Shown here: in pieces, positions 5,809-6,361 of the stretch | Numbering within the stretch: position 1 is the first letter of the stretch | How the letters are laid out: each line of letters starts with the position of its first letter | Origin: Opitutus sp. GAS368 | GTDB lineage: Bacteria > Verrucomicrobiota > Verrucomicrobiae > Opitutales > UBA953 | Assembly: GCA_943332745.1 (NCBI GenBank) | Contig: CALQQQ010000070.1 | Coordinates: forward strand, 1-6,361 | Length of the DNA stretch: 6,361 nt | Direction: 5' to 3' | Program-made: the position numbers and the translations under genes | Notes under the pieces: generated by a model | Told to the model about the DNA's origin: nothing | What the model saw: only the letters and a program-made list of their open reading frames with translations | Database searches by the model: none

Positions 5809-5964
5809 GGAGGGGTGGTAGAGTGGTCGATTGCAGCTGACTTGAAATCAGCCGAGCCGCAATGCTCCGGGGGTTCGGCGAAGGCTGCAAGGCCGAGCAG
5901 GCAATGCCGTGAGGCATTGGACCGATAGGTTCGAAGCGAAGCGTAGCCAATCCCTCCCTCTCCG
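5809..5964 (+). pseudogene. tRNA-Ser(UGA) copy interrupted in the T-loop by 71 nt
   Basis: The 156 bases equal the 85-nt tRNA-Ser at 4058 plus exactly 71 extra. The 5' part runs from GGAGGGG (5809-5815) through anticodon TGA (5843-5845) to TTCG (5874-5877). The 3' part runs from AAT (5949-5951) through CCTCTCC (5957-5963) to discriminator G (5964). Only three bases differ. A to G at acceptor position 5 and C to T at D-stem position 11 both keep pairing as G-U. G to T at 5863 opens the innermost variable-stem pair. The insertion separates positions 57 and 58 in standard numbering, so the T-loop cannot form as usual unless the insert is removed or loops out. The default call is a pseudogene. 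The preserved pairing and the TTGAAT box at 5797 leave open that it is transcribed. Standard tRNA finders would probably miss it. Confidence 0.72.
5878..5948 (+). other. 71-nt structured insert within tRNA T-loop
   Basis: The boundaries are set by comparison with the intact copy: TTCG ends at 5877 and AATC begins at 5949. A 7-bp stem, CAATGCC/GGCATTG (5902-5908 with 5913-5919), is capped by GTGA, a GNRA-type tetraloop. A 4-bp GACC/GGTT stem with a GATA loop follows (5920-5931). GGCTGC (5883-5888) pairs with GTAGCC (5943-5948) including one G-U, closing the insert up to its last base. GCGAAG occurs at both 5878 and 5936, and GGTTCG at both 5872 and 5928, so the insert carries a small direct repeat of the T-loop motif. 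It is far too short for a group I or II intron and codes for nothing. Confidence 0.7.
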
Positions 5965-6109
5965 CCCTTACTTTTAGGCTGTCTCCACGATGCCGGGCTC
6001 GAAAGTTTTGGTCTCTTTATTTCAACAAGAGATGAAGGAAACCCTATTATGGCAGGCTGGGCCTTGCGGCTTGAACCTTATGGGCGGGATGGTGTCCTAG
6101 GGAGGACGG
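5965..6109 (+). promoter_or_regulatory. Intergenic leader region of the cytochrome-like gene
   Basis: The region holds a small hairpin, GTCTCTT/AAGAGAT (6011-6017 with 6027-6033), which is not followed by a T-run. TATTAT (6045-6050) is a good -10 match (5 of 6), but the only -35 candidate, TTCAAC (6021-6026), is poor and 18 bases away. If used, it would give a leader of about 50 bases. No tRNA terminator is evident after 5964. Confidence 0.3.
6099..6106 (+). promoter_or_regulatory. Shine-Dalgarno of the cytochrome-like gene
   Basis: AGGGAGGA ends three bases before the ATG at 6110, with the GGAGG core four bases away, a strong ribosome binding site. It fixes the start and stands out because none of the other starts in the window has one. 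GTCC (6094-6097) and GGAC (6104-6107) could form a small hairpin that partly covers it. Confidence 0.7.
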
Positions 6110-6361
6110 ATGCGACCCCTGAATCCGAGAAGCCCCCTGCGACGTCTGTTTGCACTGACGTCAGGGTTACTGTTGTCCGTCTCGTTGCTTCAGGCCGACG
6201 ACTATGCCGACAAGGTCTTGCCCATTCTGAAGGACTCCTGCCTGACCTGCCACTCGACCAAGAAGCAGAAGGGCGATGTAGACCTGGAGCAATTCGCGTC
6301 TGTCGCCGATATTCGTCGCTCCCCCAAGGTCTGGGAGGCGGTGCTGGAACAGGTGGCCAGC
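6110..6361 (+). CDS. Planctomycete-type cytochrome c domain protein, N-terminal part (DUF1592/PSCyt1-like)
   Basis: Only the first 84 codons are in the window, and the frame runs open to the last base. Residues 1-29 form a signal peptide: basic start with Arg 2, 7, 11 and 12, hydrophobic LFALTSGLLLSVSLL, likely cleavage after QA at 29. The mature part begins DDYADKVLPILKDSC and carries one haem c motif, CLTCH (44-48), followed by KKQKGDVDL, then a Trp at 75. The pattern of CxxCH, K-x-K-G-D-x-x-L and a later K-V-W-x-x-V matches the N-terminal haem domain of the large exported PSCyt1/DUF1587-DUF1592-DUF1588-DUF1585 proteins, which are abundant in Planctomycetes and Verrucomicrobia and are linked to polysaccharide breakdown gene sets. 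The full protein should be several hundred residues long. The downstream domain order cannot be checked here. Confidence 0.82.
   Translation, partial: MRPLNPRSPLRRLFALTSGLLLSVSLLQADDYADKVLPILKDSCLTCHSTKKQKGDVDLEQFASVADIRRSPKVWEAVLEQVAS

Larger units (their letters stand above)
5809..5967 (+). repeat. Direct repeat, copy 2 (tRNA-Ser unit, interrupted)
   Basis: This is the second copy of the unit at 4058-4145, in the same orientation, split by the 71-nt insert. Its final 19 bases (5949-5967) are identical to 4127-4145. This is the length and place (tRNA 3' end) typical of attachment sites used by tyrosine integrases, but no integrase gene lies in the window. Confidence 0.85.

Noticed and set aside
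5644..5928. Plus-strand open frame of 94 codons over the second tRNA copy
   Set aside because: Again a translation of tRNA sequence ([14 protein letters not shown]) with the insert; no coding evidence.
5878..5948. Group I or group II intron in the tRNA
   Set aside because: 71 nt is far too short for a self-splicing core, and the site is the T-loop rather than the anticodon loop.
5809..5964. Permuted tRNA or two-piece tmRNA
   Set aside because: The 5' and 3' halves are in normal order, and there is no tag-peptide reading frame or tmRNA-like pseudoknot region.
6011..6033. Rho-independent terminator after the second tRNA
   Set aside because: A 7-bp hairpin exists but neither strand has a T-run following it.
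1..6361. CRISPR array, insertion sequence, integrase or toxin-antitoxin genes
   Set aside because: No regularly spaced repeats and no transposase, recombinase or toxin motifs seen in any frame.

Overview
The window looks like a chromosomal segment of a GC-rich member of the Verrucomicrobiota, possibly the Opitutae side of the phylum. This is inferred from the company of genes, not from a marker tree. A divergent FtsA-FtsZ pair ends in a D-V-P-A-Y-I-R-K type tail, followed by a DUF2851-family gene and the start of a planctomycete/verrucomicrobium-type cytochrome c protein.

Layout. Positions 1-417 hold the 3' end of ftsA and 419-1546 a complete ftsZ, one base apart, forming the end of a division operon. 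Positions 1594-2814 encode a SufS-type cysteine desulfurase with all catalytic residues visible. It has no Shine-Dalgarno and a possible leaderless promoter. The DUF2851 gene (2811-3947, minus strand) converges on it, and the two stop codons share the bases CTAA. An intact tRNA-Ser(UGA) lies at 4058-4142, with a good promoter candidate just upstream. Four bases past it ends a minus-strand gene (4147-5568) of visibly lower GC, encoding an exported protein with two CxxC pairs, a proline-rich linker and Sel1-like repeats. After about 240 bp of mixed intergenic DNA comes a second tRNA-Ser(UGA) copy (5809-5964). The window ends in the first 84 codons of a DUF1592/PSCyt1-like c-type cytochrome protein (6110 onward, incomplete).

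The most unusual object is the second tRNA-Ser. It matches the first at 82 of 85 positions but carries an exact 71-nt insertion inside the T-loop, between TTCG and AAT. Removing the insertion restores an 85-nt tRNA. Two of the three substitutions keep base pairing as G-U wobbles. The insert is itself foldable, with a 7-bp stem capped by a GTGA tetraloop and a 6-bp closing stem. It could be a dead copy, a scar of a small mobile element or integration event, or an RNA removed by processing. The sequence alone cannot decide. The two tRNA copies are direct repeats around the low-GC Sel1 gene, so the unit resembles a tRNA-associated islet, although no integrase is present.

A second point of interest is FtsZ. 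By manual alignment its T7 loop keeps the Asp equivalent to E. coli D209 but has Ala for N207 and Gly for the catalytic D212. Its guanine-contact Asn-Asp pair is inverted to Asp-Asn.
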